Assembly: GCA_963969395.1 (NCBI GenBank)
Contig: OZ017802.1
Location: forward strand, 20,243,410 to 20,307,409
Reading direction: 5' to 3'
DNA: 64,000 nt
DNA from: Pseudoscleropodium purum
Taxonomy: Eukaryota > Streptophyta > Bryopsida > Hypnales > Brachytheciaceae
Of the stretch, positions 49,938 through 62,199 are shown piece after piece. The translations under genes and the position numbers were made by a program. The notes beneath the pieces are model-generated. The model saw only the letters and a program-made list of their open reading frames with translations, made no database searches and was not told the DNA's origin. The stretch's first letter is position 1; each line of letters starts with the position of its first letter.

Positions 49938-50580
49938 TGCCCAAGGCACCAATATCTAGTGTTTACAAAACTTTGAAGTTAAATGAAACCTTATCAAATT
50001 TCTATTTTTAGTAGTTTATATTTTTTTTAAGTTCTTCTTAAAGTTTAGTTTTAGCATCAAAAATCCAATCTTGAAAATAAATGATAGTGATATTTTCTAT
50101 TCAAGATTTTGTACAAGGGTACCCATTGCAATCTTGACTTCCCATAGTGTTGAGAGCTCTTGGAAATGAGCCTCAAATACATTAGATCTTGGACAAAAAA
50201 TCACATTCAAAATTCATTTAAAAAAATTATAGAATAGATTTGAAGAAGCTATAAAATGATTGAGGTTATACATGTTAGGCCCTTTATCCTCATATTTTTT
50301 TGGTCACCAACTTTTCAGATTTGACTTGTGCAAAGAGGATTAGAAGACTTCACATCATTTTTGCAATTTTAACACCCTCATGGTCAAACATTATAATATT
50401 TCATTCAATAAATAATATTGTTGTATTTTCTTTTTCTATAAGATCTCTAATATGTTTAGTTTGAATTTGTACGGTTACAATTAAAAAAATTGATACAACT
50501 TATCAAAATGTTGGTATTTTGTTCAATTTAGAGAAAATTTCAAGAAACTCAAAACAAGCCTTGGACATTTAGGGTTTAAC
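49934..50580 (-). mobile_element. 650-bp MITE, copy 3 (inverted)
   Basis: Reverse-orientation copy of 31214-31857. It starts within TTAAATGCCCAAGGC and ends ACATTTAGGGTTTAAC at 50580, one base before the ATG of the F-box fragment. Confidence 0.8.
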
Positions 50581-50581
50581 A

Positions 50582-50934
50582 ATGGATTTCACAAAGAAAG
50601 ATGCCTCCTTCTCCCCCCCCCCCCTCCAAAGCAAGCCCTCCTTTTCATCATACTTTTCCTAGCTTGCTTGCATCTTCAGATTCCGACTTTAGGACGCCAT
50701 TATACCAATTTCTTTGACCCTCCTACTTTGAAGTTTGCAAAAATTGCCACCATTGTAGCTTACCTTTTGCATTTGCCAGACTTTGCAAAGGAAAGAGGGC
50801 CCAAGTTCGTAAGAACCGTCATTTGTTGGAAAAAAGATCTCGACAGCTTATGGAACAAAGTGCGCTTCCTAAGCATGACATTGACACATTCAAGAACAAA
50901 TTAGCCGCTATCGGCATTCAAGATTACTTGACTA
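50582..50934 (+). pseudogene. Chimeric F-box fragment interrupted by a SAP30-gene upstream fragment
   Basis: The start, ATGGATTTCACAAAGAAAG then ATGCCTC, equals the first ~10 codons of the intact F-box gene. At about 50611-50766 the frame is replaced by roughly 155 bases that match the reverse complement of 25606-25765, upstream of the SAP30-like gene (shared blocks include TCAGATTCCGACTTTAGG and CGCCATTATACCAATTTCT). F-box sequence resumes at TGCATTTGCCAGAC and runs to about residue 64 (IQDYLT), then ends. A hybrid open frame of 78 codons crosses the junction. There is no F-box domain, so an SCF role is impossible. Confidence 0.8.
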
Positions 50935-53900
50935 AATGAGTTATTTAGTATGGGGTCTAAACTATTTATTATAAGGGCTTACTATTCAACATCGGTTGTA
51001 GTAAGTTGTAGCATTGTTAATAGCATTTGTAGTGTGATGTGGTGGCATTGGTAGATTAGACATCCTAATTCTCATCTTCAACTAATTATCCATTCACACT
51101 AATGAATTATCCATTCACACTAACTAATTATCCATTCACACTAAATAACCATTTTGGTCAAGTGAGTTCATTTCATAAATATCATTTTTTTGGTTATAGA
51201 TGTGATGGTTCTCAATCCCTATCCATTGCTAAGAGAACAATGCAAGAACAATCTTCTAATTCTTTTCCTACTTTATTTGACAAACTGTTTATGCAAATAG
51301 GATTCTATTTATTCTATCATTTCAAAGTGCATCTCTTAGTGAGAATTATATAAGTGCAACAAGGAACATGTTTTAATCACATGATTGCAATGTTGATCCT
51401 TCTATTAAGTTAGGTTGTTTGTTTGTTTGTTACATTGAGATCTCCCGAACTGTACGTCTCCTAGACATGATTGTCTTCTCTAGAGCTGAACATTGATATG
51501 GGAATGCTTGTCTTGTCAAGGGAAACCATTAGCCCAATGCTTAATAATTTAGGATAAATGAAAACAACAGAGGATCTAGTATATTATGGGATAGTAAGTT
51601 GTGATTGAAATGCATAAATCTTATATAAGTATTGAGTGATGGAGCCTAGCTTGTTGTTTTTTGAGTTCATGTACAAAAGAAGATTTTAATTTGTCTATAT
51701 TTAAACACAAATTACATATGGTTGAATTTGTTGCTAGTCTTCTTGATTTCTTTGCATATGTATTGACTAGTCAATGTTGATTTTGTCTTCATCCTTCTTT
51801 ATTAAATGTTTAGACTATAGAACATTTGACTTATTGCATTGTATTGTGGGGAACTTCTTTGCTCTATTGAATTATGATGTAGTATGCAAGTAACTATGTA
51901 AGGTAAGTGCTTATATTTGTCACCAATTGCAACCAAGTATAGTTACTAATACAAAATGTAAATTTCTGTTTAAATTAGCAAATGAGAGGGATTCCAACAC
52001 ACTTAAGCATGCATTTGTGGGAGGGGGGCTAAATAAATTGTTATAAGTCTTCACATAATTGGGGTTTATATAGTAAATTGTAACAAACCTTCACAACATT
52101 TGGATTTGCATAGTAAATTATCGTTGGGGTTTGTATAGTAAATTATTACAAGCCTTTACAGCATTTGGATTTATACAAAAAAATTGTCTTACGTCTTGAC
52201 AATATTGGGGCAATTCTAAATCACAACATTGGTGCATTTCTAGTGGGACACAAGCTTACAAGCTTGAGCCTATCAAAGTAAGGGAAATTTTGCCAAACCA
52301 ATCTATAAGAGATCTATTGGTATGCATTATATGGGCACCCTATGAATAAGCTATGAATTTTCAAAGTACTATCTCTAAATGTATCAAAAATTGGTACTTC
52401 ACTCTCATAGGCTCTCAAGTCTTAATTGTGTATACTTTTGTAATCAATACTTAGATTTTAGAGGGGTTTTCTTTTGTCAAAATGTAGCAGTCATATTTAA
52501 AATAGTAATGTTTATGGCCAATGTTGAATGTGGCTTTTTTATAGATCTTAAATGAATTGGTTGGATTGGAGTACTATAAAGTATATATTATTCTTCATGA
52601 CAACATTTGAGCTTATATTGTAAATCTCAAACTACTCATAACAATTTATAACAAAATCTTTACAAAACCTATGTTTCAATATATACCACTAGTTCTAATT
52701 TGAGCCTCTATATTTTAATAGTGTACATTTCAAAATTTGACCTATAGCCTACTAGTACAGTCATACAAATAGGCTTTAGTGAGTTAAATGTAGTACAAAA
52801 AAGTTATCTTATACAAACTTCAATTTTCTTTTGAAAATAACAAAGTTTTATAAATATGACCAAAAAAATAGTATTTCAAATAAGAAATGTAGGATCAAAG
52901 AATAGATGGAGATATCTTTAAGTTAAACTTTAGTTTATATATAGTCTTTTATGAGTAAAAATATGTAAATAATATTCAATCAATCACATCCTACCAATTT
53001 GGACTATTGTATTTGAAAGACACATTGAGCATAAAACTATTTTTAAAATAGTTGCCAAAATTATTGAAAATTTTAAAATCATCATAAAATTTCTAATACT
53101 TAAAAAATTGTATAGAGTAATTTAAGTTTTATCATCCAATAAAAATAGTTTTAAAAGTAATTAAACATTTGATAAAGATCATATGCCAATCTTATTCTTG
53201 ATGCATTGCAATTGAATCCTTGCAAATTGAATTTTTCACTCTTAATATATTGTAATTGAACCCTTGCAAATTGAAATTTGTAGAAAATTCAAAATTTGGA
53301 GGAATAAAGTAAGAAATGTGGGGGTTAGAAATGATCATGGATTTATCGAACTTTGAAAATTAAATGGGAAACAAAATGAATGAATATAAAATGAAACAAA
53401 TGAGAGCAAAAAAAATTCAATTTTGATCTATATGGTATATGGTTTGAATTTTGAATTATATGCTCTATTGTGTTAATTTTGGAGTTCAATATTTAGGTTC
53501 ATTGTGTTCAATGTAAAGTTCAATCTAATGCTTCCTCTCAAAAGATGAATTTGTGAAGTCTCCAATACATTAGGAGGGCTTTGAAATGAAATGTAAATTT
53601 CAAATTGTTTTTCATACAGCCTCCAAAGTTGAATGAAGTAATGATCAACTTTCTTATATTCTAAGGTGGGGTGTCCATAAAGCATCCTTCTAAGGGTTGG
53701 TCCTTCTTTTTGTGGGTATTGGATACCTCAAAATAGTATTCAAAATTTTTACTTCAAAGACGAGAGAAAGGCGCATCTTATCTTGAAAAACAAGAGTTTT
53801 CAACAAACAGCTAAAGAAAGGAAGAAACATTTCAGTGATTCACAAGGCAATGGTCCACGCCAAGCAGTGCAAAAATATTCAGAGCCTTAATTAAAAAATG

Positions 53901-53969
53901 AGATCACGCAGGTGAAGCCTGAGAGCAGAGTAATGTGCAAATGGACGTCTCAGCCTTGGAGAGTTTCAG
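50935..53969. other. AT-rich intergenic DNA with small tandem repeats
   Basis: 51083-51145 has three copies of a TTATCCATTCACACTAA-type unit. 52030-52210 has a degenerate ~55-bp repeat around CATTTGGATTTATATAG and AGTAAATTGTTACAAGCC. No gene recognised. The last few hundred bases should be the 3' untranslated region of the next gene. Confidence 0.5.
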
Positions 53970-56900
53970 TTACTTGACAAAGCTGGGCAAGCTGCTGGCC
54001 ATTGCAACATCAATCCAACTGCGCATCTTGACTTGGAGGGACCCTGAAGAAATGATCCTAATTTTACAAAACTGAGGCTCTGTGCTAGCTTGAGACGCCT
54101 CTTCTGACCTGTTCGCACGACTATCATCGCCTTGCATCCCACCCCAAGAGTCCTGTCCTACAAAGGTGTATTGACCTGGTCGATTTGTAGCAGATAGTAT
54201 TTGCGAAGTCTGGGCAATATCTTTTCCCCCATTATACTCTACCTACACATAACATACCAACACAGCAACCATCCAGAACTGACGTCACTTCATTGTCAAG
54301 GTGTAAATCTGAGCTGACAGAGACAAAAATTCTTGCTATCATTAACCAAGCACATGCAGCAAGATAAAACCATGAAAGTACCCATTACGCAGGAAAGCAA
54401 TTCAAACCTGTGCAGAAAGATTATTGGAAAAGAACAAAGTCACGCTTCCCTCGCCGGCGTCTATATCAATCTGATTGTCATCAAATACAGGTCAGTAGAA
54501 GGATTTGTCATTAAACTGACTACCTTGCAAACAACAGAGACTGACTACAGAGTACTGGGAGACTCAAGAACAAAATAAGGAAACCCTGGATAACTTCCCA
54601 GGATAACCAACAAGCTGTAAGAAATCTGGAGGTCAATCGATTGCCAAACTAAAATGGAAACATCAGTTCATTCTCAATACCGATGTATCAATTTTGGCAT
54701 ACTTTTTGGCGAACTGAGGTCAATATTGGTACGCGAAGTTTCATTGTGTGCTGGCTACATATCGAGGTCTTAATTGAGAAAACTCCAGGCAGAAACTCAA
54801 TGCTTACCTCTCGAGCATGCTCATGGAGTTGCAATGACACAGCGCCTCCACTCGTCAAAATCCTTGCCTTACTGGGGGAAGGCACATGAATCAGGACTTC
54901 AAATGAAAGATCTCAACACTTTCAAGCTATTTTCATCATTCAGATTTCAGAATTCCAACGTTACCAAACCAAGGAAAACTAAGAAACGTTGAAGCTCAAA
55001 ATTTGAAAGAAACCCCTTTGGCACAGTGAATAGCTTATACGGTTTGCAATCAGCACTTTGTAGTCCCCACAGCTTCACATTGATACGTTTCCCTCTCAGG
55101 GTAGGAGCTTGGAGTGCAAAAACCATGTACTGTAAAGAACCAGTGCTTCCACTGAACTGGAAAGGAATTGCAAGGAAACAGATAATCAAGAGAGTAGTTC
55201 CAGTAGTTCCAGTACCCATCTATTCCGGTTATCTGGACCGATCCACCGTCTGTTGAAACCTGTTTAAGCAAGACGAAGGGGCACGGTCAATACTTACGCT
55301 CATACACAAGTGCACTGCTTCCGCCATACTTAAGAATCATTCAATACAAAGGGACTAAAGAATAGTCCTCATTGTAAAACAGACAAACCGAAATGCCGTT
55401 CCAGAAATTAAAAATAAAGCACCCTCTCTAGATGCCGTATTAATTTGCTAAAAATAAAAGTTTGACATTCGAAGTTCCCGTACCAAAGCACTATCTTGCG
55501 CCTGAATATGCTTCGCTTCAAATGAGCCACCACTTGATTTCATCACCACATCTACAGTGTAACCAATAAAGTGCAACATTTGAAAGTCAGTTCCTACGAT
55601 GAGAAACACTCGAAAGTACCATTAAAGTTTGGAGATTAGGATAAAGATTGTGTTTCGGTGCGTGAACTTGAAGAGACCTTTTGGTCCTGTTCAACAAAAG
55701 CATCAAAAGCATCAGCTGGAACGAAATCACCATACTGAAGCAGATCGACTATTTTCCAAGGACTAAGAGGAGCTTACCATTGCCGTAAAGAGATCCAACG
55801 TAAATATCACCTCCGCCAGCATCCATATCAATGGTGGTGCCCACCAGCCGTTTTATTGAAACATCACCCCCCATTGTTTTTATCATTGAATCTGCAGAAA
55901 CCTGGCACAGATATAACAGCACATAACAGCATGAACAGACAAGCTATTGTCTACTTCCCAAGGTTAATACTCGGAGAAAAATACTACCGCAGTGAATTAC
56001 TGTTTCGGACGAGCGCTGATTCTTCAAGATAACTGATCGGCTATGCACAGGTTTACAGGTTGCTGAAAATCCAGAATCATTAAAGACAACTTCAATGCCT
56101 GAATAGCGTGTGAAAGCCTTACCAAGTCAGCAGTGAAACAACCTCCATGAGTCAGAATTGTGGCCGCTCCTCCCCGCATATCACCTTTCGTAATAGAGGC
56201 AAGACAAGGATCCCCATATCAGTGTTTAGCTCTGGGTTCAGACGAACGGCTAGATCTTAAGGTGCATCAGATCGATCAACAGTGGAGTCTCACCAAGTGT
56301 CACATGACCACCAGAAGTCTCGACATTCAAGTTCCCTTCTCTCTGCAGTAACTCCACATGATATACGCATCAGAAGTGGGGTGGACAAGACAGACATGTC
56401 TATTATATCGAGTACACAATGTCACGACCCACTGTCCTTAGAAATTTCCATCAGAAGTTTTGGAAGTACTCTCGAGTTTAAAATCCAGTTCTAGCAAACC
56501 CAAGAAAACACTACGTTAACTTCCGCAACGGGGCGTTGTTGCAAATCTTGCAACGGTTGTAATACTAGTTAAAGCGTAGGTACAGAAGTCATGAGAGTGC
56601 CAACATTCAAGGCTGAATTCCTTTTGTAAATGCTTCAATATATTCGTTGTTCACAACAAATCGCGGAAAAACAGTAGCACGAACTAGTTGACTAATCCAC
56701 CATCACGCTCAGTGATTCACGACACAACATACCACTCGTAAAGCAATGCTATGGTGCAAAGACTGTTTTGCCTTTAGAACAGAATTCGCTTGAGACAGTC
56801 ACCATAAATCCGAGCTGAGTTCAGAGGGTATTTCTGCAATTACAATCCATCTCTACGCCAAGGAAATTCCTAAAAAGGCCACATCTTGAAAAGTTGACCA

Positions 56901-58472
56901 TGTAACGGGCCTCACCAGACTTTGAATGCGAACTGGATTCTGCTTGGTCTCCACAAACAAGCTGCACCAACGTGCAGGCATGGCTGCCCTGACACCCTCC
57001 AGAGACACGCTTCCCTCCAATGCTTGACCTCCATGTCCTTGAATGTATCCAATTTTCTGCAACTCTGCTCAGGCCAAATACTCTCAGAACACGGCCCAAA
57101 TCCTGGGAGGACACTGATATCTACGGCGGCCAATATCTAAGAATTAAGATTACATCAACAGCAAAAGTCAATACTTCTCCGCAGGGTGGAACGTGAGAAT
57201 CTAGAATGCTTACTGACATAATTTGGGGACTCTATCAGTTGGAAACCTGACCAGTCACCAACTCTGAGTCCAGCTTTCCAACGGGCCTGCAAAATGACAT
57301 CAGAAACTACTTACTACAAAGCCAAATGCCTGCACAAGGTGTAAAGTATGATGTATTGAAAGTTGTCCGAACGGAAGCTCTGACTTGGCCAGTGTCACTA
57401 CTCACAACTTCGTCACAGCAATGGAACTCACCTCTAACACAATCTCCTCCAAGTTATCCCCTGTTACGACATCCACATCGGTGTCTGAACCAGCCACACA
57501 TATCTACATCACATTCCAGTTTGGCAGTTTCTTGAGAAGAAAGTGAACAGGTAGTCTCCAAAGATTTTTTGGAACCATTTTCAGCAAAGAATTGAGAAGC
57601 TGAAATACTCAAAAGCAAGGTCTATTTGATGTAATTGACTATGTAAAATAGAAAACGAATGGAGGTAGTAAAATTCTTTTCTACTCGAAAAAAGTAGGAT
57701 CGGCTACATACGCTCAACTCGGCTCCCACTTTGACAGGCACACGCTTGATAGAGACATCTGCTTCCTTAATTCTCAAATCCGGGCTTGTTGTGAAGCAAT
57801 GCCTACCCCATTCCGAATATCTCTTTCTCTCTCCGGATCTCCAGTTCCCTGCGAAGCAATATTTTGATGAAACCAAGGTTCTCTTTCAAATAGAAAAAGA
57901 AAAATATAATATGTGTAAGCGTCGGAAGAATAGACCCTCAGAAAGCCTACAACACCTGCCCTAAATTCTTGCTGAAACTCATCTGGAACTTCATTTTCAA
58001 TCTTGTGCCAAACGTGAAATACATCGTCCTCAAAGCTACTCAAATTCTAAAGTAGAAAAAATTTCAACGGCGTACATTCTAGCAATGCACCAACTGGCAT
58101 AATTACAGGGTCCAAACTACGGTGATCCTCCGTCCAATTCAAAACTACCCATCATCGATTAATTATTGCAGCAAGCAAGGCCTCTGCGTTGGACGCCTGC
58201 GCATTCGTGTCAAGGTCGTGTTTAAGCGTTTCCAGCCATTCCCATTGCACAATCAACAGACACGAACCCTAATTCAACTCGATGTGACCTAAACCTAAAA
58301 GATTTAAAAATTTACCTCCGGAATTAGGCAGCCCAGGAGACGTCCACTTTCGACTGCTAGGCAACATTTTATTCACACGATCAGCAATCCTACACTCAAC
58401 GCACACACGATCTCGCAACACCAGTATACTCCGGCGCATGGCAGTCCATTGCACAGTTCGCCCCTGCAACAT
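53970..58472 (-). CDS. FAM185A-like protein with DUF4097 beta-repeats
   Basis: Fifteen minus-strand exons join in frame to about 469 residues: 58472-58316, 58144-58107, 58046-57956, 57848-57712, 57503-57432, a small sixth exon within 57286-57218 (27 bases, 57273-57247, gives LDSELVTGQ), 57056-56916, 56342-56294, 56184-56123, 55901-55778, 55551-55484, 55259-55216, 54871-54808, 54470-54408 and 54242-53970. After WTEDHRSLDP and a helical region (DDVFHVWHKIENEVPDEFQQ) come short repeated strands: DVDVVTGDNLEEIVLE, NLNVETSGGHVTLG, TILTHGGCFTADL, IKTMGGDVSIKRLVG, DAGGGDIYVGSLYG, VVMKSSGGSFEAKHIQA, VSTDGGSVQITGIDG, ILTSGGAVSLQLHEH and IDIDAGEGSVTLFF. These G-G-x-V/I turns are typical of DUF4097 adhesin-like domains and of FAM185A. 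The biochemical function is unknown. The start may instead be 58439. Confidence 0.82.
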
Positions 58473-59399
58473 ACAATCTCCAATGAATTCGCCAAATTCG
58501 TTGCGCAGAACCGAAGTCTTCACCAACAAACTCGTCTTCTTCATAAATTCATAAATGGAGGAATCGGAATCAATGAAACAAAAAAAGTGTGCAATGTGCA
58601 TAAAATAATTTGCTTACCATGGTGCACAAGCTTGAATGCATCAACTCATGATCGGGGTTACGCTTCAAATGCTTCAAGTGTCGCAGTGGGGGAGTCAGGG
58701 GAGTTGGGGACAGCTCTGAAGCAAGGACACGGCTCCGAAATTCACCCTAAGGCATATCGTAAGTGTTGAAATGTACAGGCCAAGGACCCCACCCGACCCC
58801 CTAAGATAGGAAGCCCTTACAGCGACCCTCTACCAATTGATTTGCTATTTGACTTGTTAAATTCTTCTTTTTTTTTTCTTTTTTTTCCTTCTTGAAACAC
58901 AAATGGAATTGGAATCCAACCCAAGTCATTTCATATTTTTTTGACCTTCCATGTTTTAGTTATGAATTTTGAAGTAGGAATCACATAAAACTCTATAAAC
59001 ACCCCTGTCTCGAAGATATGTTCACCCATGATACATTGAAGAATGCAATGTTTGCATTGGAGAAAAAAATCTGTACCTTTGTGGTAAAAGATGCTTTGAG
59101 AGACAAGATACTTTTAGAACCTCGTACTTTAATTAATTAACCTTTTTTTTAACTTAAGAAAAACATTGGATCTTTCCATATATTATGAGCTTATGACATG
59201 TATCACCGATGATAACATTAGAAAATTTTGAATTCGTAATTGGAATCAAAGACCCGAAGAAGTACACAATTTTCTTACAATTGTCTCCCAGTTTTATAGA
59301 TTTTTACAATTAATATTTCCTATGGAGAAACCTGGCAAGCTCACTCTTATCGGATGGATACCTCAGATGAAAACCCTATTCACACTGCAGAGGCCGCAG
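58473..59399. promoter_or_regulatory. Divergent promoter between FAM185A-like gene and CPP1
   Basis: The minus side holds a probable leader exon ending CACCATG before GTAAGC near 58619. 58790-59330 is AT-rich with T runs and no gene. The two genes are head-to-head, so this interval probably drives both. Confidence 0.45.
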
Positions 59400-60251
59400 A
59401 AGCTCCAGTGTGTCTTCTCCACTGAGGTTTATCCATTTCCACAAGAGCTCACTCCTGCATCGGGCGTGGAGGCTTTTACGACGGCGACGTTGGGGCGTTA
59501 GCCAGACGGGGCTCCCACAAACGATCCTCCCACAACCGAATGAGACGCTGAATTTCAATTGCATTCGAACAGGTACAATGCCTGCCTTTCGCTTATCTTA
59601 TCCAGCTCGCACTTGCGCTGAATTCGGGTTTTGTAGAAATCCGTGGGGATTCTAGCATGCTGAAATGGTGAACCTTGCAGCCTTTTGAGGCTGGGATGTG
59701 CTGCTCTACCGTCTTTTCATGCGCACCTTTCTTTCGTTTCGGTGGGCGGGTTTTGGGTTTTGGAGATTTGGAGATAATTTGGCGTTTCGCTCAACTGCCT
59801 TGAATTAGGGTTTGAGAGGAATTCGAACGTGGTAGTGCCGATATCGTTTTTCAGTTCATTCATGAATGTGATATTGAGCATTCTGTCGTTTTGTTGTTGT
59901 TATATCTTCTCTGGAATTGAGGAATGAGTTGCCCCTTGGAAAGAGATTCTCGCAAACGCCAGAATTAGGTTGAGGTGTCTTGGTGGTTGAGATTGCTCTG
60001 GAGTTGCGACTATTTGGAAATTAGGTCGCGGACCTCCCAACGAGGTCTTAGGGTCCAGGGCGGGTTCAAATTGACATAATTGGTGAGAGACGTAATGCAC
60101 CTCTGAATTGGTGGCAATTCTGTTTTTTTCTAACGAGGTTTTGTTTCTTTGTTTGTTCTTTGTGTAGCGTGCGCAGAATACTTATGGTCAGACCGCTTGT
60201 TGCGAGGAGAAGACTGGTTGAGAGCCTTTACTTCTTCCTCGTCCTTCCAAG
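59400..60251 (+). promoter_or_regulatory. Spliced 5' leader of CPP1
   Basis: A leader exon probably ends CATTCGAACAG before GTACAATG at 59572, with an acceptor GTGCGCAG near 60175, leaving about 75 bases before the start codon. An inverted telo-box TTAGGGTTT lies at 59805-59813 within this intron. Confidence 0.5.
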
Positions 60252-61067
60252 ATGACCACAGTATACGAAGCAATCATGAACTGTTCCCTTAGAATGGCTA
60301 CCACGAACAGAATGAGTGGAGTAGCCACGAGCGTCGCCGCTTTCCCTCACCCTCTCCACTCTCACATATTACGCCCCCGCAAACTCGTACTGCGTATGCC
60401 GAAGGGACTCGTCTGCCGCGCAGTGGATGCTTCCTATGGAGGCCCAGAATCATCATCCAGCCCGCAAGTGTTCCCTCGCGTCAACGTCCGGGATCCCTTC
60501 AAGCGCTTGGGCGTCCCGCCCGACGCCTCCACGGAGGAGATTCGTGAAGCGAAAAACTACTTGAGCGAACAGTACCACAGCCACGAGAAGAGCCGCGAGA
60601 GTATCGAAGCGGCGTACGAGAAGATCATCATGGAGAGTTACCGGGCGAGGAAAGCTTCCAAGATTAACCTGAAGAGCAATCTGAAGAAGAAAGTGGACGA
60701 GTCGCCACCATGGATACGAGCGCTGCTCAGCATGGTGGATGTGCCGAAGAAAGAGGTCATCGGACAACGAGCTGCTCTGTTTTTTTTACTTGGAGTCTGG
60801 AGTGTGTTCAATCCTGCGGAAGGGGGACCGGCGTTTCAGGTGGCAGTTTCGCTTGCAGCTTGTGTTTATTTCATCAATGACAGGCTGAAGAGCCTGGGCA
60901 GGGCTTTTGTTTTAGGGTTGGGAGCTTTGGCCGTGGGGTGGATCTTCGGGTCGGTGTTGATCCCTTTCGTGCCGTCGATGCTCATTCCTAGAACATGGTC
61001 GTTAGAGCTTACCACGGCGCTCATCTCGTACGTTTTCTTGTGGTTTTCGTGCACGTTTTTGAAATAG
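60252..61067 (+). CDS. CPP1: CPP1, chaperone-like protein of POR (J-like, chloroplast membrane)
   Basis: An intronless frame of 271 residues. Residues 1-57 are basic and Ser/Thr-rich (LRPRKLVLRMPKGLVCRAV), a likely plastid transit peptide. Residues 78-133 form a J-domain-like helix bundle (NVRDPFKRLGVPPDASTEEI, YEKIIMESYRARK) without the HPD motif, as in this family. PPWIRALLSMVDVPKKEVIG precedes four hydrophobic segments at about 172-190, 196-210, 217-240 and 252-270. Gene order of motifs and length fit plant CPP1/CDF1 (DUF3353), which stabilises light-dependent protochlorophyllide oxidoreductase in plastid membranes and so supports chlorophyll synthesis. The start was chosen as the first ATG of the frame, directly after the leader acceptor; Met-15 and Met-21 are alternatives. 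Confidence 0.93.
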   Translation: MTTVYEAIMNCSLRMATTNRMSGVATSVAAFPHPLHSHILRPRKLVLRMPKGLVCRAVDASYGGPESSSSPQVFPRVNVRDPFKRLGVPPDASTEEIREAKNYLSEQYHSHEKSRESIEAAYEKIIMESYRARKASKINLKSNLKKKVDESPPWIRALLSMVDVPKKEVIGQRAALFFLLGVWSVFNPAEGGPAFQVAVSLAACVYFINDRLKSLGRAFVLGLGALAVGWIFGSVLIPFVPSMLIPRTWSLELTTALISYVFLWFSCTFLK

Positions 61068-62199
61068 AAATAGAAAGAAAAGGGTGGTGGTGGAGGAATC
61101 GAGGCCTGAGCTTTGTTGTCATGCACATTTTGGGGGGGAATTTGAAAGAGTTGCTGCAAACTGCTGCAATGCAAAATAGTGAACACAATATCCCCTTCTA
61201 TCTCATTTGATGGCATAAGGCAAATGTTAGAAAAACAAAATTGTATGAGAATCCACCAACTTCTGCCAGGCTCTATTCGAGATTGTAGACTAATCTGATT
61301 CACCTGCTGCAATATGAAAGCAGTTGGTATTCATACTACGCGAGTAATAATCATGACTACATTGCTCATAGAAGGTGTTGGAGAGTTTATAGTCCACAAT
61401 GTCTTGTGCGGCCATCAGCAGCATGTCAAGTATTGGGACGTTCTCTTTGCTATATATCCAAGGAAGAGTCTTCCATGTGGCAGTAGTCTTTCACTAAAAC
61501 TCAGTCGTTTTTCCCGTACCAAGAGATCTTCATATTTCTACACATTCCACAATTTAAGTGCTATAGTTGGTGCAAAGCAAATTTCTAGCAGAGATTGAAA
61601 TCTAGATCGTAGTTCTTGGTTGTTTCTCTTTGATGGACAGAAGATGCTACAATTCCAGCATAAATGACCCACGGCAGCTATGATAATGGAAACTAAAATG
61701 GATGACATATTAGACCAGAATCATTACGTCCTTTGATTTGACCTTGGTGCAGAGACAAACCACAATTAATTTTGGTGGTAGGGCCTAACGATGTATGGCA
61801 AGCAAGCGCTAGATTTTAAATCCTCAACCAATTCATTCTAAGAAAATGTAGGTGTGCAGTAATTTCAGTACTCAGGAAGTCACTCTTCTAAATACTGTTG
61901 TATCACGTGCATTTTACCTGCGCTGGTGAGAACCAGGGCTTTTTTCTTTTCTTTATGGTGCCAGATGCACCAGAAAAAAATAATTTGGCTAAAAAATGGC
62001 AATAAACCTTGAAATTTTTTGCCAAAAAACTTTGAATTACAAAAAAATCTGCGCTTGATTGTGAATGAATATCAAATTATAGACATGTGATATGTACCAA
62101 TGTGATCTTTTCTATCCAATATGTAGATGAATGTTGAAGTTTGGAGCACCACTATAGCATTTTATATCGCCACTTTGGCACTTCATAAAAAATGAAAAA
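61068..62199. other. 3' flank of CPP1 and AT-rich DNA
   Basis: The first ~300 bases should be the 3' untranslated region. The open frame at 61314-61598 is not protein-like. A poly-A-rich segment lies near 61970-62050. No terminal repeat of the transposase relic could be identified here. Confidence 0.45.

Noticed and set aside
54947..55219. Minus-strand open frame with hydrophobic start (MGTGTTGTTLLIICFLAIPF)
   Set aside because: It lies between exons 12 and 13 of the FAM185A-like gene; direct joining of those exons (GIDG to KARILTSGG) keeps frame and family pattern, so this is intron.
61314..61598. Plus-strand frame downstream of CPP1
   Set aside because: No domain, AT-typical codon use, and position in the expected 3' flank.
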